Below are positions 24,950 to 35,933 of a stretch of 64,000 nucleotides of DNA, piece by piece. Numbering within the stretch: position 1 is the first letter of the stretch; every line of letters begins with the position of its first letter. Source of the DNA: Cymbidium sinense (Eukaryota > Streptophyta > Magnoliopsida > Asparagales > Orchidaceae); contig CM038221.1 of the NCBI GenBank assembly GCA_021442155.1, positions 41,177,648 to 41,241,647 on the forward strand, written 5' to 3'. The notes under the pieces are model-generated. The model was not told where the DNA came from. It saw only the letters and a list, made by a program, of their open reading frames with translations, and made no database searches. A program made the position numbers and the translations under genes.

Positions 24950-27490
24950 GGATGTCCACAATTAGTGATCATAGATGTACAATAGATTATATTCAGGCAA
25001 AAAATGATTAATTGATGTATTCATGAATGGTGTTGAGCACTTTGTGCATGTGACATCTGAACTTCCTACTTATCTTTATAAAGGCAAGTTTTGATGTGGC
25101 ATAAGAATAAGACATTCTTAATGCCTGATGAAGTCAAATTAGACTTGTTTCATAGAGGTTTCCAACTAAATTATTAGTTATGAACTTCATATGATGAGTT
25201 CAAGTCGCATACTAATGTTGATGTTGGTGCTTCAATGAGTTATGCACGCCCTTCAGCTGAATATGACTATGGATGAAATTATGAAGAAATATCTTTGTCA
25301 TTATTAGAGCTAAGTTTGCAAGAGTAACAACAGAAAAACCACCTAATAAAGAAGCTCAAAAGTGTTATGACCTACTAAATGCACCATATCGACCATTATA
25401 AGAAAGTTGCACGAAGTACACTGAACTATGTGTGATTGTAAGAAACCACATGAAAATTTGTAATCAATTTACAGGGCTGCTTAAAGAGATAAACCTAAAG
25501 GAAAACTTATTTTCAAAGAACCTAAATAGAAAAAAGAAGTTATTATCAAAGTTAAGTCTGAGCTCAAAGAAGATTAATTACTGTGTTAATGATTGTATGT
25601 TATACTATAAGGATAATGCATTGGATGTTGAATGCAAATTTTATGTAGCACTTGGGTTCATACTATATAGTAGAAAATAATACAAATAGAAGGATATTTT
25701 TTATAAGTGATTGTTCTAATTGCTGCTTACTCCACATCTCCAGAGACTATACACTTTTATGCGTTCAACTAAGCATATACGATGACACCATGATAGAGCA
25801 AGTGAACCAAAAATTTTGTATCATCTATCAAACAAAGAAGCATGAATGCATTTTAATAGTACTTACCCTAGTTTTGCAACTGAGCCATGCAACACAAATA
25901 ATTTCACATCATATAATCAGTTTGTGTTGCTTTATTCATGTTAGCTAGTGATAGTTACGCCTACAATCTACCTCTAGAGATGTGCATGATCATACTTTAT
26001 ATGTTTATGACTCTAATTATACCAAGGCCACATTACCCTAAAATAAAAATTGATGTCTTCTTGTATCCATTAATTGATGAGGTGAAAATCTTGTGGAAGA
26101 TTGATGTACTCACATATGACATTACAAAGTAGAACTTTAAGATGAAGACAACACTTATATAGACTATCAATGACATTTTTTCATTTGGAATGTTGTCGAG
26201 GTGTATCACTAAGAAAGTTGGCATGTCCATACTATACAGATTTATCAAAGGTGTTTAACTTTAAAAATGGCCAAAAAAAAATATTTGGTTTGATTATCAT
26301 CATATTTATCTAATTGTTGATCATCAATTAAAAGAAACAAGAATGCATTTATAAAAAAATTGAGTTGAGAAGTCCAAGTCACTTTCAAGATTTAGTGGAG
26401 ATGACTTATGATAAATTGTTGGTTTAATTTCAACTATAACTAATTCTCTTATGTTATTTGATAATCATCTTTTGGGTTATGACATAAACAATAACTAGAA
26501 GAAAAGAAGTATTTTCTTGAGATCTACCATATCGGAAGTCTAATTTGATTAAGCATAATCTTGATGTATTTCATTTAGAAAACAATTTCTTTGATAACAT
26601 ATTCAACACTGTGATGATGTTAAGAGAAAAAATAAACATAATGTAAAGACTAGATTAAACTTAAATGATTATTGCAAGAAAAGAGACTTAGAGCTGAAAA
26701 ATGCTACATGTGGCAAACTTCTAAAGCCTAAAGCCAAGTACTGTCTTACATTAGATTAGTGGAGAATAGTTTTTTTTCTGCTGCTTTTTTTTGCTCAATG
26801 GAGCACCTGTCATTGAATAAATTTAAGAAAATGGTGAAGAATAAAGCACACCTTATCCTAAAGGCTCAAAATATGAAGCTTACTTGTCCCAAGAGACTAT
26901 AATTTTTGCACATATTATCTTGAGCCATAGGCATAGAAGGATGATTCTCAAGGTGTTGGAACTTCACGAAACGTGATCTCGATTTTCTAATATTTTGAAA
27001 GAGCATTGGGTATAAGCATGTCAAGATATTTGAATGACAAAGAGCTAAGGGTAGTGATAATCAATGTTCTTATCATCTGCTATGAAGTTCAACCTTTTCT
27101 TGAGTAAGACTGTCAATGCAATGACAATTTTGGATTGCAGCTTAGATTTTTGTCTAATCTTATTAATTTCAATATCGAGTTTAAGTTATTCATGAACTTT
27201 TTATACTTGCATGATGCTATTATTATTAATAAGAAGATTGAAGATGAATTCCTACATGATTTAGATTAATGTAAGCAATCATTACTATCGACTAAAATTA
27301 TTTTCTAGTTAAGTAGTTGCACCTTCTTAAACAACTCAAAGTAATAGGTTCATGATTGGAGGAATGGATTGGTAAACTAGGACCTTCATGACATTACTTG
27401 GGGACCCATGCAAATTGTGAATATATGACCAATTTATAATATAAATGGCTATAAATTTCATACAAATTCTTGGTTAGGAGAAAATAAAAT
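24950..27490 (+). pseudogene. TNP2-like CACTA transposase remnant
   Basis: Pieces in several frames match the TNP2/En-Spm transposase family in order. They include KLDLFHRGFQLNY, EKPPNKEAQKCYDLL (about 25330), KINYCVNDCMLYYKDN (about 25570-25620), ILWKIDVLTYDITK (about 26090), NFKMKTTLI and TINDIFSFGMLS. Further on are KKRSIFL (about 26500), DLELKNATCGKLLKPKAKY (about 26690) and finally INGYKFHTNSWLGENKIYN (about 27450). The protein normally binds the subterminal repeats and cuts at the CACTA ends. Many stops and frameshifts are present, and none of the frames spans more than about 100 residues, so it cannot be functional. Introns in the original gene may account for some gaps. Confidence 0.8.
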
Positions 27491-27497
27491 TTATAAC

Positions 27498-27713
27498 TTG
27501 GTGTTTACATCAGAGAAAACACACATTCAAACGACGAGATTGAATATTATAAAAATTTATAAGAATTTGTGCAATTATAATCTTTTAAGAGAAGCCATAC
27601 ACAAAATAAGGGATATACTAAGAAGTAAATTTGATGCTCCTTATGTATCATGGAGGATGGTGCTAGTTGGAGCGCATAACATATCATTTAGGAAATTTGA
27701 TGTATTATCATAA
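27498..27713 (+). other. Short open frame between the TNP2 and second-gene remnants
   Basis: An open frame of 71 codons starting next to the TNP2 C-terminal block. Only its first residues (MVFTSEKT) continue the transposase reading; the rest has no recognised motif. Probably chance. Confidence 0.25.
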
Positions 27714-27829
27714 CTCTTTATGCATATTTAATGTAATATATTATGCTAAAATTTAACTAATTATCAATAAGTGTTTTATGTAATAGAAAGATTTTAGGTG
27801 ACTATGAGAGCACAACCAAAATATTAGAA

Positions 27830-29155
27830 GAAATTTTGAGTCCAGAGGCATAGCCCGATTAGTTGGGAGAAGATTTCTTTAGGTTGGAGAAGATGTGTGG
27901 GTTGAGCTCTGTAGATCCTGGGCCTCCTCAGATTATGTTTGTAAGAGGGAGCAAGCTAAACAAAATTGAGCATCTAATTGTAGGGGCATGAACAGCTTTC
28001 TACATATTGGAGGCTCAGTTCCACATACTAAGTATTAGAGAAAGATGGTGAGTCATTCATTACTTATTATAATTAAATTTATAATCATAGTTATTTAATT
28101 TCATTGGTATATTTACAAGAAAGAGTTGTTATAAGAGACCACATTTTTGTAGAATTATATAACATAGCACATCAACATTAGGTGGACTAGCAATGGGATA
28201 ATATTGTTTAGGGCTGCAAATAAGCTGAGCTAAGCCCAGTATAGGCTTGTTTGAGTTCAAGCTCAAGCTCATTTAAAAAAACCTTGATCAAGCTCGATTT
28301 AGATTGGGCTTATCAAGCCTGTTAACAAGTAGCTAATTTAATGGAATAAATGAGCCTTAATTGAGCTTGTTCGCAAGTAGCGTGTTGAGAAATATAAATG
28401 ATATTGTTTATGAGCAAGCCTTAATCGAGTCGTAATCAAGCTTCTTAACAAGCTTGTTCGTGAGCTTTAAATGATATTGTTCATGAACATAAATGAACTG
28501 AACAATAAGTTGTTCAAGCTTGTTTATTTAGCAATTAAGTATTTATAGAAGTGTTCAAGCTTGTTCGATTATTTAAACGAATGAACATGAACGAGCTCTA
28601 ATGGAGTAGAGTCACGAGTAGCTTTTTGAACACTCAATTCATTTGTAGCTCTAATGTTGGTTCACAAAGAGCTTACATAAATGAACTTATTATTTTTAAA
28701 TTATAATTTTATTAAAAATATATTCTATTTAAATAACATTTCAGTTTTTATAGAAAGATTACATGAGGCTGAAGGAGATTGCTAGTTAAAGCTCTACTTT
28801 TGTAAGTAATTTTAGTGAACAGTCTGAGCAGTCAGAGTATGACATTTAGAAAAATGTTGTTGGAGGTAAGAAAGGACAGATATATGGCCTAGGTTCACAA
28901 GGATTGGTTTATGATGCTCAACATTCCTTCTATGGAACGAGCAGTGATTCAATTGACTAGATAGTTAGAAAGTTTGTTGTTGTAGTGACAGAGGACGCAG
29001 AGGCTCATATTACTGCTCAGATGGAGGTTCAAATGGTTGCTTATGAGTCTACCATGGAAGTAAGAAAGAAGAAGATAAGCTAAGACAAACGAAAAGAAAA
29101 AAGCCAATATTTGAGGAGGAAGAGGATGATGATGAGGAAACTGATGATGAGTAGG
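27830..29155 (+). pseudogene. Second CACTA gene remnant (transposase-24-like), interrupted by a MITE
   Basis: Contains FLHIGGSVPHTKY (about 27990-28040) before the MITE. After it comes IWKNVVGGKKGQIYGLGSQGLVYDA (about 28845-28920), written here in two halves: IWKNVVGGKKGQIYG and LGSQGLVYDA. This GG-x(2,4)-G-x-(I/V)-YGLGS block is typical of the second protein of plant CACTA elements, often annotated as a plant transposase of the Ptta/En/Spm type. The tail is Lys/Glu/Asp-rich (about 29040-29150). Stops and the 445-bp MITE insertion break the frame. Confidence 0.65.
28209..28653. mobile_element. hAT-like MITE with 8-bp target duplication
   Basis: The terminal inverted repeats are TAGGGCTGCAAATAAGCTG and, reversed, TAGAGCTACAAATGAATTG. 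The flanking 8-mers ATATTGTT (28201-28208) and ATGTTGGT (28654-28661) match at 6 of 8 positions. The interior is made of AAGCTCG/CGAGCTT/CTTGTTC words and has no coding capacity. The terminus type is shared with the element at 7519-8059. Confidence 0.75.
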
Positions 29156-29786
29156 AATATGTTTGTAGTTTGAGTGTTGTGCTTATATCATGTTATTTTT
29201 AGTGTTTAACTTCAGTTGATAAATGATTATTCAAATGTTAATGTTTTAAAACTATTATAGTGAAAATATTGATTGGACATATATTCTTTATTGGTTGTGA
29301 TTATGTTAAAGGCAATTGTGAATCAATTATGTGGTTACTGTGTAGTTTTTCTGTAGGTGTAAGAATCAAAATATATGCAAAATTCTTTCAAGTTTCTTTC
29401 AAATATGTACAAAAACTTTACGAAGGTCCTATAGTGGATGAGAAATTTCTATTGGCAGGAATTCCATCAGATTTTTGGAGGACTATCGTCGAAAATTTTC
29501 AACGGAATTTTCACTAGAAAATTTTCCAAGGAATTTAAAAATTCCACTGCAAATTCTCTCCCGGTGGATTTTTCTCAGGGGATGTCTGTAAATTCTTTGA
29601 AATAATATTTTCTGATGAAAAATTGATCAGAAATCCACTATAGGCGCTTTATTGATGAATAAGTTCACTAATGGAATACTTTTTCAACCATGATTTTATC
29701 GACATGAGTAAATCCATTGAATATTCATTAGAAATATGTATTTCTAATAGATTTTTTGGTCAAAAATTAATAATATTTGTGTAGTG

Positions 29787-29983
29787 CAGATAAGTAATTA
29801 TATGCATTTTACTTAGGTTAAAGGGCATGTTATCACCTAGAATTTACTAAAGTAGATGAAGGTGACTAATGACACACTTCTATTTACTAGGAAAATCTTT
29901 AGTTAAGTTTAAATATTAAAATATTTCTAAACCACCTATGGTTTACTTACACTACGTTAAAGTTACCTAAGAGGTAATGTAAT
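29787..29983. other. Spacer between the two CACTA elements
   Basis: 197 bp of AT-rich sequence with no recognised feature. It ends in AAT, the left target duplication of the next element. Confidence 0.5.
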
Positions 29984-30722
29984 CACCATAGAAAAATTGA
30001 GAATTTTTTATGAAAAAATTAGTTGGAAATCAAGTTAAATACGTCAAAAATTAGGTTTCCGATGGATTTACTCCCGTTGATAAAATCTTGGTAGGAAATG
30101 TATTCCAGTGGTCAATTTATCCATTAGAAAATAGTTTTTGGTGGATTTTTGACAAGAAAATCTATTGGAAAAAATTTTCGAATGAACCGACAGTGTAACT
30201 TGCGAAAAAATCTACCGAAAATTTCCTACAGTAGGTTCCATTAAAAATTATGTAGTTGAAAATTTATTGTCTGTCGAAAAGCCTGACGACAATTTATAAC
30301 GACCTGTTAGCGACAAAAAATTCATCAAAAATTTGTCGGAAACCTGTATAGATTTGAAAAAAAATAAAATAAAAGAGCTTTGCATATATCTAATATTTAC
30401 AACTGTATAAAAACTACATAATAACTATGAACATAAAACTATAAGTACAAATAAAATAGTAATATATTATAATTTATAATATATTAAATGATGACATAAA
30501 ATTTATTAAAAGAAGAGACATAAAGTCTATTAGAAGACCATTACACATACTCTTTCTTAGCTGTTCTTATTTAAGAGTTATATCCATTATTGAATTATCC
30601 ATGTCATTGCTTGAATTATCATAGCTTGAATACATTCAAGGTTTATCTATATCATTTCTTGAATTATCCATTCAAAAATTATCATGGAATATTTTAAGTT
30701 CTATAAACCTTCTTAGGGACCA

Positions 30723-31816
30723 TGATATGATCCCAAATCATATAATAGCCTTAACAGAAATCAGAAACCAATTCTAAATAGCAACATTAACTTTCCAACA
30801 GAGAACTTACATTAAATAGTACAAGAGCTTCCCAATGACAATATACAACAGAGATATTGCTAAAGAATAGATAAGAGGAACAACTCATCCAATCTACAAC
30901 AGAAAGAACAAAAGAACAGAAGGCTGATAGCAGGTAATCAAGAATCAAGAACTCCAGAAACCGGCCAATAAAATACAAGGCCATAACAGAAATAACGGCA
31001 AATATAACCAACTACAAGCTCCACTGTATACAGAACGAAATCCAGAACGACAAAAGCAAACTGCTTAACGGATTGTAACAGAAATCAGTTACAAATGAGA
31101 TAGCAGACCAAGATAGAAAGAGAGCAGAAGAAAACTATAAATAGGACTCCAAAGCCAAACAGAAGAAAAAAAAGAATCTACAGATAGAAACTTAGCTCTC
31201 AGTCTTCCCCCTCCCTCGTCTCTTCCTCCTGCAAGCTTCGTCTCGGGTTTCCTCACCGGAAACCATCGCAATCCACCGGAGAAACCGCCGTTTCTCCGCC
31301 GATCCCCGCCGCTCTCCCCGTTCTTCCCTGGAGCTCTTCGACGGCTCGAACGTCGAACGAATCACTGAAACAGAAAGAACAGGCAAGCAAGGGTTAGGTT
31401 AATTCCAAAGTTTCGATCCAACGATCACGATCTGCCGCGCGGTTTCAATCCACGGCTCCGATCTAATCTCAGAATCACGCGGCGCATAAATCAACATCTG
31501 GAATCCACTCACACAGGAAAGAATCAAGAGCCGCTTGATCAAGAAACAAATCCAAAGGTCAGTAATAAACAATTTAATCCAACGGTTAAAAGCACAGTTT
31601 GACAAAACATCAATCCAGGTGATCCAGCACGATTCTGGTAGCGGATCCGCGGATCGAAGCGGCCGGGTTCCGTACACTCAAAGCGAGTCAACTCGTGAAT
31701 CAAGCTCAAGTTTCACCCAACCAGACCCAATTGAAGCGATGACGTAATTAGCTCAATAAGAAATATTCTCCCAATCATCACTGTACAGACCTAAAACAAG
31801 AATTTAGTTCGTATCA
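30723..31816 (+). repeat. 5' LTR (1,094 bp)
   Basis: Starts TGATATGATCCC and ends TTCGTATCA. A TATA box (ACTATAAATAGG, about 31133-31144) is followed by a purine-rich and then CT-rich leader, suitable for a U3/R boundary. The tail at 31390-31500 (GATCTGCCGCGCGG) is nearly identical to the 3' LTR, whereas other parts differ strongly. Confidence 0.93.
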
Positions 31817-31834
31817 TTGGTGCTCTCGTTGATT
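31817..31834 (+). promoter_or_regulatory. Putative primer binding site
   Basis: TTGGTGCTCTCGTTGATT lies immediately after the LTR. It contains TGGTGCTCTCG, complementary to a tRNA 3' end of the form CGAGAGCACCA. The exact tRNA was not identified. Confidence 0.55.
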
Positions 31835-31869
31835 ACCACAACTCACATCTACATCCTCAATCAGAAAAC

Positions 31870-32785
31870 ATGGCAGAAAGCACAAGGTACACATCCAAAA
31901 CCCTAGATGAATGTGTTACCAGATTGAACAACAATGAATAGCAAATGACCTCAATCACTATGGCATTGAATGAAATATCAAAGAGATTGTCAACAATAGA
32001 AAACAGGTTAGAAAAATAGCCTACAAGCCAGGTATGTGATGCATCCCTTTATGAATCCTATTCCCCAAACAGACCACATACACACACACCCATGGCAATG
32101 CATATTAAAATAGATATGCCCAGATTTAATGGAGACAACCCTAAAGGCGGCTGTTCAACCGTACTTCCAATACCATAATTTATCGAAGAACAAAGTTCTT
32201 TTTCGTTATATGGATGGACTGCACTTAGGTATCAATATATGCATCTTAATAAACATACACTCATGGGAATTTAAAGAACAAGTTATGCGAGATTTGGCCC
32301 TTCTCTTTACAGATTTAAGAGGAGAACTAGCTAAACTTCAACGACAAACAACATTACAAGGTTTATCTTTAGTTTGAAGACCTAGCTAACCAAATTTCAG
32401 ATATCCCAGGAATTGCTACAAAGCTGCTTTGAATCGTGGCTTAAACCAGAAATTAGAAGAGAAATCGAGCCCTACAACGCTTCCTGCAGAAGCATTTCAA
32501 TTGGCCAAGCTAATGGAGGATAGGCTATTAGATCTGACAAAATCTGACAAATACAGAGAAGAAAACAGCAAATACACAAACACCTACACGCCTAATCCAC
32601 CACATGGCAATCAATATAGCAACAAAGCGACCTTAGCCAACTTATGTGCATTCATGAGTGTCAATGAAGAACAAGAATATCAACTACAGCATTATAGTCA
32701 ACCAAAAACTCAGTGGATACAAGAAAATGCCTTAGAACCAAACTTCAAATATCAGCCATTCAATCCAGTTAAGGCAGACATATAA
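31870..32785 (+). pseudogene. Degenerate Ty3/gypsy gag
   Basis: Starts MAESTRYTSKTLDECVTRL. It then has a heptad-like segment (LNEISKRLSTIENRLEK), a linker, and the capsid start IDMPRFNGDNPKG. In shifted frames follow YFQYHNLSKNKVLF and YMDGLHLG, then LTDLRGELAKLQRQTT and LPAEAFQLAKLMEDRL. This is the order of the retrotransposon Gag capsid domain that packages element RNA. Several stops (for example after LNNNE near 31940) and at least two frameshifts (about 32140 and 32400) break it. No zinc knuckle (CCHC) was seen. Confidence 0.8.
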
Positions 32786-33300
32786 ATGTCTAATTATAAA
32801 ATAGCCTAAATAAGTTCTGAATAATTCTGACCATAGAATTAGCCTAGATAGATAAGTCGGATATAGCCCAATTATCTAGCATAAGATAGTCCACAGTGAT
32901 AAGTCATGGGGCACAACAATTCCTTCCAACTTCAAGTAGATGGCCACAAGATTTCCCACAGATACAGTCAACAATACTGCCACATTACAGTGGGCACAAC
33001 AATCATTGACAACCCAAAATAAGATGGAGCAGTGTCATATAATACAGCCACATATAGGTTGGACAGATCCATATAACTCACAGGAAGCTCAACAACAACA
33101 TGAAACAAAGGGCCGATAAAGAGAGCTTCAATCCTAGACTTAAGACAATTCAAAGCTTTACACCAATGTAAAATCACCTTCGGTTAAGATGGATAGATGG
33201 TAATCAAACGACACAATTACAGAGAAATTATGGCCAAATGTTTAAAATCCAAGACTAAATCACGGACAAGCTTTTACATTACAAGCAGTTGCTCCTTTAA
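32786..33300 (+). other. Deleted/degraded pol region of the LTR retrotransposon
   Basis: About 500 bp lacking recognisable protease, reverse transcriptase or integrase motifs. The minus-strand open frame at 32968-33177 has no domain. Sequence words with CACA and AGATGG look like rearranged interior rather than a captured gene. Confidence 0.5.
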
Positions 33301-33400
33301 GAGTCGGGAAGGAGGAAAGTATCAACCTGAAATAGATTGAAGAAATACGAAAGCATCCCAAGATTGACCTTGAGGACAAGGTCTGAGAAGAAGGGAGTAA
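33301..33400 (+). promoter_or_regulatory. 3' end of pol and polypurine tract
   Basis: PKIDLEDKV (about 33358-33386) resembles the last residues of Ty3/gypsy Pol (HLEDKV). It is followed by GAGAAGAAGGGAGTAA, directly before the LTR, which is the expected site for plus-strand DNA priming. Confidence 0.8.
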
Positions 33401-34437
33401 TGATATGATCCCAAATCATATAATAGCCTTATCGAAACCAATTCTAAATAGCAACATTAACTTTCCAACAAAGAACTTACATTAAATAGTACAAGAGCTT
33501 CCCAATGACAATATACAACAGAGATATTGCTAAAGAATAGATAAGAGGAACAACTCATCCAATCTACACAGAAGAACAAAAGACGAAGGCGATAGCGGTA
33601 ATCAAGAGTCAAGAACTCGAAACCGCCAATAAAATATAAGGCCATACGAAATAACGGCAAATATAACCAACTACAAGCTCCACGTATCTGAGCAATCCGA
33701 GCGACAAAAGCAAGCGGCTTAACGGTTATGTAAATCAGTTACAAATGAGATAGCGACCAAGATAGAAAGAAGCGGAAAACTATAAATAGGACTCCAAAGC
33801 CAACGAAGAAAAAAGAATCTCTGAGATAGAAACTTAGCTCTCGGTCTTCCCCTCCTCGTCTCTTCCTCCCCAAGCAGTCTGGTTTCCTCACCGGAAACTC
33901 GCATGATCCACCGGAGAAACCGCCGTTTCTCCGTCCCGCTCTCCCGTTCTTCCACGGAGCTCTTGACGGCTCGAGCGTCAACGAATCAGCAGCGAAGAAC
34001 AGGCAAGCAAGGGTTAGGTTAATTCCAAGTTTCGATCCAACGATCACGATCTGCCGCGCGGTTTCAATCCACGGCTCCGATCTAATCTCAGAATCACGCG
34101 GCGCGTAAATCAACATCTGAATCCACTCACACGTGAAAGAATCAAGAGCCGCATCAAGAAACAAATCAAAGGTCGGTAATAAACAATTTAATCCAACGGT
34201 TAAAAGCACAGTTTGACAAAACATCAATCCGAGTGAATCAGATCCAACGGCCACAGTTACAGGCGCAGATCCAAGCGGATCGGCGCGGGTTCCGAACACT
34301 CAAAGCGAGTCAACTTCAGTGAATCAAGCTCAAGTTTCACCCAGACCCAATTGAAGCGATGTAACGAATTAGCTCAACAAGAAATATTCTCCCAATCATC
34401 ACTGTACAGACCTAAAACAAGAATTTAGTTCGTATCA
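33401..34437 (+). repeat. 3' LTR (1,037 bp)
   Basis: Same ends as the 5' LTR, with TATA at about 33780-33788. It is 57 bp shorter because of many 1-4 bp losses, a large share of them at CAG/CTG trinucleotides that read CG here. Confidence 0.93.
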
Positions 34438-34855
34438 GACCAATTCTTGAAGATGGTAGAAATTAGCCAGCATAATTGTTTGCCTCAGCTCTTTAATACT
34501 TTCAACTCATAAGTAACATTAGTACCAAATCTTCTCATATTAATGACCATTCATTGATATATAACTTCCAATTATAGAAATTTTAAGTCTCATTATTATA
34601 GCCATGAGAAAGTTTTCAGGTCAGTTGAAGAAATGGAGTTTAGGGTCGGGGATTGATTCATCGGCCCTAAATAATAGTAATTTCCATTGGAAAGTATTCC
34701 AGTTGAAAAATCTGTTAAGTTAAGTGGGGGTATGTGCATTGCTTTTTTGTAGAAATTTCTGTTGGAAAAATTTATGGCTGAAATTCGGCCAAAAATCCAT
34801 TGGTAATTTCCAACGGATTATTCTGCTGGTACTAGTTGTTTTTTTTGTAGTGAAT

Positions 34856-35600
34856 GTTTAAGACAATTATAGTAGACTTTGAAGACCTAACGAGGGAGTG
34901 GATAAACCTAAGAAAATCATATAGGATTCTTAATAATGCGTAAGAAGTTTTATAGTCCCATGCTAATAAAATTTGGTGCATTGGTAAGAAAAACATAAAG
35001 ATAATGCTCACTAATTTTGACAATTTTTGAAGTTCAATATACTTTTAAAGCATTATTTCAAGTTTTAAAAAATTAAGAACCCTAATAAATAAAACTTAAA
35101 ATTTTAAAATATTTATTTATATTTTTCTAAATTTTAGAAGTTTGCAAAATTTGAATTTATATATTTTTTTTGTATTTTTATGTATTATTATATATGCATT
35201 TTAGAAGTTTTAGCTTTTTATTTAAAAAGATTTCATGCATATACGTAGTTAGCATAGAAAGCTTTACATGTGGTGCCTTTTATTGGCTTGTATGATAAAT
35301 AGGTTAGGTCTATATGCAATACCTAAAATTTCAAAAATATGAGATAATTTCTCCTACAAACTTATGCTCACTTTTTATGCATTTAAAAAATGATCAAACA
35401 TATTTTATAAAATTCTACCCTTCAAATGTATCATTTTAATATATACAAATATAATATATTAAGCGTAATAAAAACAAAAAATTAACTAACTTATGTAATA
35501 TTTGTAGAATATTTCATATTTAATCTTATCAATAACTATCTTTATTCATTCATTTTCTCTCTTTCTCTTATTAAAAGTTTTATATCGCTTGAGATCAAAG
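34856..35600. other. AT-rich spacer without a recognised feature
   Basis: Low-GC sequence with T and A runs. No domain, repeat family or open frame is supported. Confidence 0.4.
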
Positions 35601-35609
35601 AATTAAACT

Positions 35610-35915
35610 AAAATTAGCAAGGGAAGAAAAGAGAAGAATAATGGAAGAAGGAGAAGAGGAGACGAAGAAGATAAAGAAGAAATGGAAGGAGAAGGGAAGA
35701 ACAAGTAGGCAAGAAGAAGAAGAATGTGAAAAAGAAGAAGAAGAAGAATGTGAAAAGGAAGACAAAAGAATGAGAAGAAAAGGATAAGAAGAAGGAGAAG
35801 GAAGAGAAAGAGAGACAGAAGAAGAGGAGGGGAAGAAGAAGAAGAAGAGAGAAGAGAAGAGAGGAAGAGAGAGAAAGGGTGAGAGAAAGAAAAAAAAGAG
35901 AGCATCCAAATTTTT
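35610..35915. repeat. Purine-rich (GAA/GAG)n tract
   Basis: About 300 bp of almost only A and G on the plus strand, rich in AAGAAG and GAGGAG. The Ser/Phe/Leu-rich minus-strand open frames across it are repeat translations. A mirror-type or triplex structure is conceivable. It ends next to the target duplication of the following LTR. Confidence 0.9.
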
Positions 35916-35933
35916 TTTCTTATCATTAACAGT

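Larger units (their letters stand above)
23837..29786 (+). mobile_element. Decayed CACTA (En/Spm) DNA transposon
   Basis: The left end is TACTATAGAAAAATAGC (an altered CACTA) followed by subterminal text of the CGATAG/TAGTGGGAAAT kind. The right end, reversed, is CACTACACAAATATT, preceded by many GTCGGAAAA/GGTGGATTTT-type subterminal motifs at 29460-29760. It encloses TNP2-like and second-gene remnants in the correct order on the plus strand. The expected 3-bp target duplication is not visible (TAA versus CAG), so the left limit is less certain. A hAT-like MITE lies inside at 28209-28653. Confidence 0.72.
30723..34437 (+). mobile_element. Internally deleted Ty3/gypsy LTR retrotransposon (3.7 kb)
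   Basis: Two LTRs (30723-31816 and 33401-34437) with TGATATG...GTATCA ends and a perfect 5-bp target duplication GACCA (30718-30722 and 34438-34442). The 1.58-kb interior keeps a broken gag and the last pol codons just before a polypurine tract. It lacks protease, reverse transcriptase, RNase H and integrase. It could only have moved with enzymes supplied by a relative. Confidence 0.93.
29984..34852. mobile_element. Short non-autonomous CACTA element carrying an LTR retrotransposon
   Basis: The left terminus is CACCATAGAAAAATTG. The right terminus, reversed, is CACTACAAAAAAAACAAC. The 3-bp flanks are AAT (29981-29983) and AAT (34853-34855), the target duplication size of CACTA elements. Both sides carry subterminal motifs such as GTCGGAAA, CCGATGG, CCAACGGATT and GGTGGATTTT (29995-30360 and 34640-34840). 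Without the inserted retrotransposon it is about 1.15 kb, with no transposase. Confidence 0.75.

Noticed and set aside
33739..34299. 186-codon minus-strand open frame
   Set aside because: It runs antisense through the 3' LTR; the 5' LTR carries only broken equivalents and no domain is recognisable.
23837..34852. A single large CACTA element running from 23837 to 34852
   Set aside because: The flanks TAA and AAT differ, whereas 29984-34852 has matching AAT flanks and its own left terminus, so two elements fit better.
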